A stretch of DNA of 64,000 nucleotides from Dendrolimus kikuchii (Eukaryota > Arthropoda > Insecta > Lepidoptera > Lasiocampidae). The stretch is from contig CM034391.1 in the NCBI GenBank assembly GCA_019925095.2, positions 1,949,051-2,013,050 on the forward strand, written 5' to 3'. Positions 63,750 through 64,000 of this stretch are shown here, one piece after another. The notes under the pieces were generated by a model. The model saw only the letters and a program-made list of their open reading frames with translations, made no database searches and was not told the origin of the DNA. The translations under genes were made by a program, and so were the position numbers. The stretch's first letter is position 1. Every line of letters begins with the position of its first letter.

Positions 63750-63760
63750 TTAAACATATT

Positions 63761-64000
63761 CATTGTTGTCTAGTCTCAGACAAATAAATGTATAGACGGA
63801 CCCTATATGAACAAAATCGTCAAATGAAGTAAAGGATTATTTACAAAGATGTCTTAGTAAACTTATGTACTACACACGTGGTTTGTTTCTGTGTGGTTTA
63901 TATTATAGTAATGTATCTGTCCAAATCTTAGTAGCCGGATCCACACCGGACGATCCACCGTGCTCCGATCGCGCGCGGCAAGGACACGATCCAAAGGTGC
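63761..64000. other. No feature recognised
   Basis: The last about 60 bp turn GC-rich ('GATCGCGCGCGGCAAGGACA') and continue beyond the window; could be the edge of another element. Confidence 0.4.

Overview
This is a stretch of a repeat-rich, AT-rich insect nuclear genome, almost certainly a moth or butterfly. The evidence is Rolling-circle (Helitron) elements with A|TC...CTAG|T ends, tRNA-headed SINEs of lepidopteran type, non-LTR fragments ending in (ATGT)n, an exon with a GT donor, and no bacterial gene organisation. I found only one convincing host coding region; nearly all other open frames lie inside transposable elements. Family letters are mine.

Host gene. Positions 26483-27119 (+) form the first coding exon of a secreted/membrane acyltransferase-3 family protein like nose-resistant-to-fluoxetine-6 (NRF-6). 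It has a signal peptide and a partial NRF domain ending in LWALK, and it stops at a phase-1 GTGAGT donor. No later exon was recognised in the remaining 37 kb, so that DNA may be first intron or intergenic.

Repeats. (1) Family X, about 310 bp, A-tailed and with a fixed 5' end; about 30 copies or fragments on both strands. (2) LINE-A, an RTE-like non-LTR element with an (ATGT)n end; 16 fragments carrying the post-YxDD/C-terminal part of the reverse transcriptase, many with 10-14 bp target-site duplications (TSDs). (3) LINE-B, a related older family. (4) LINE-C, one RTE-type fragment. (5) Two pieces of a LINE with a restriction-like endonuclease (CCHC, RHxxxN, PDx15D). (6) tRNA-type SINEs S1 and S2. 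(7) Family Y, about 325 bp, with 11-13 bp TSDs and no visible tRNA head. (8) Z, a LINE/SINE 3' tail. (9) Families V, R, Q, W, U and T. (10) About 17 non-autonomous Helitrons, some joined head to tail. (11) TIR-bearing MITE candidates at 1.4, 9.0, 13.5, 15.2, 57.1 and 62.9 kb. (12) A gypsy-like solo LTR at 4.6 kb and a diverged inverted copy at 38.3 kb.

Layout. 0-26 kb is layered repeats. 26-27.1 kb is the gene start. 27-64 kb is again layered repeats with nested insertions (LINE-A in Helitrons at 21.2, 32.6 and 50.2 kb; X in Helitrons at 16.0 and 61.9 kb; Y in W at 53.2 kb; Y in a MITE at 2.0 kb; X in SINE S1 at 30.6 kb). The nesting gives a usable relative chronology.

The most unusual signals are insertions flanked by direct duplications far longer than normal TSDs (83 bp around X at 46.8 kb, about 107 bp around LINE-A at 50.2 kb, about 170 bp around a fold-back LINE-A at 37.1 kb), a Y+Z chimera inside one 13-bp TSD, a family-T copy that has become a palindrome, and three 'GGTCCATACACCCT' hairpins near 38 kb. 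No CRISPR, operon, rRNA or functional tRNA gene was seen.
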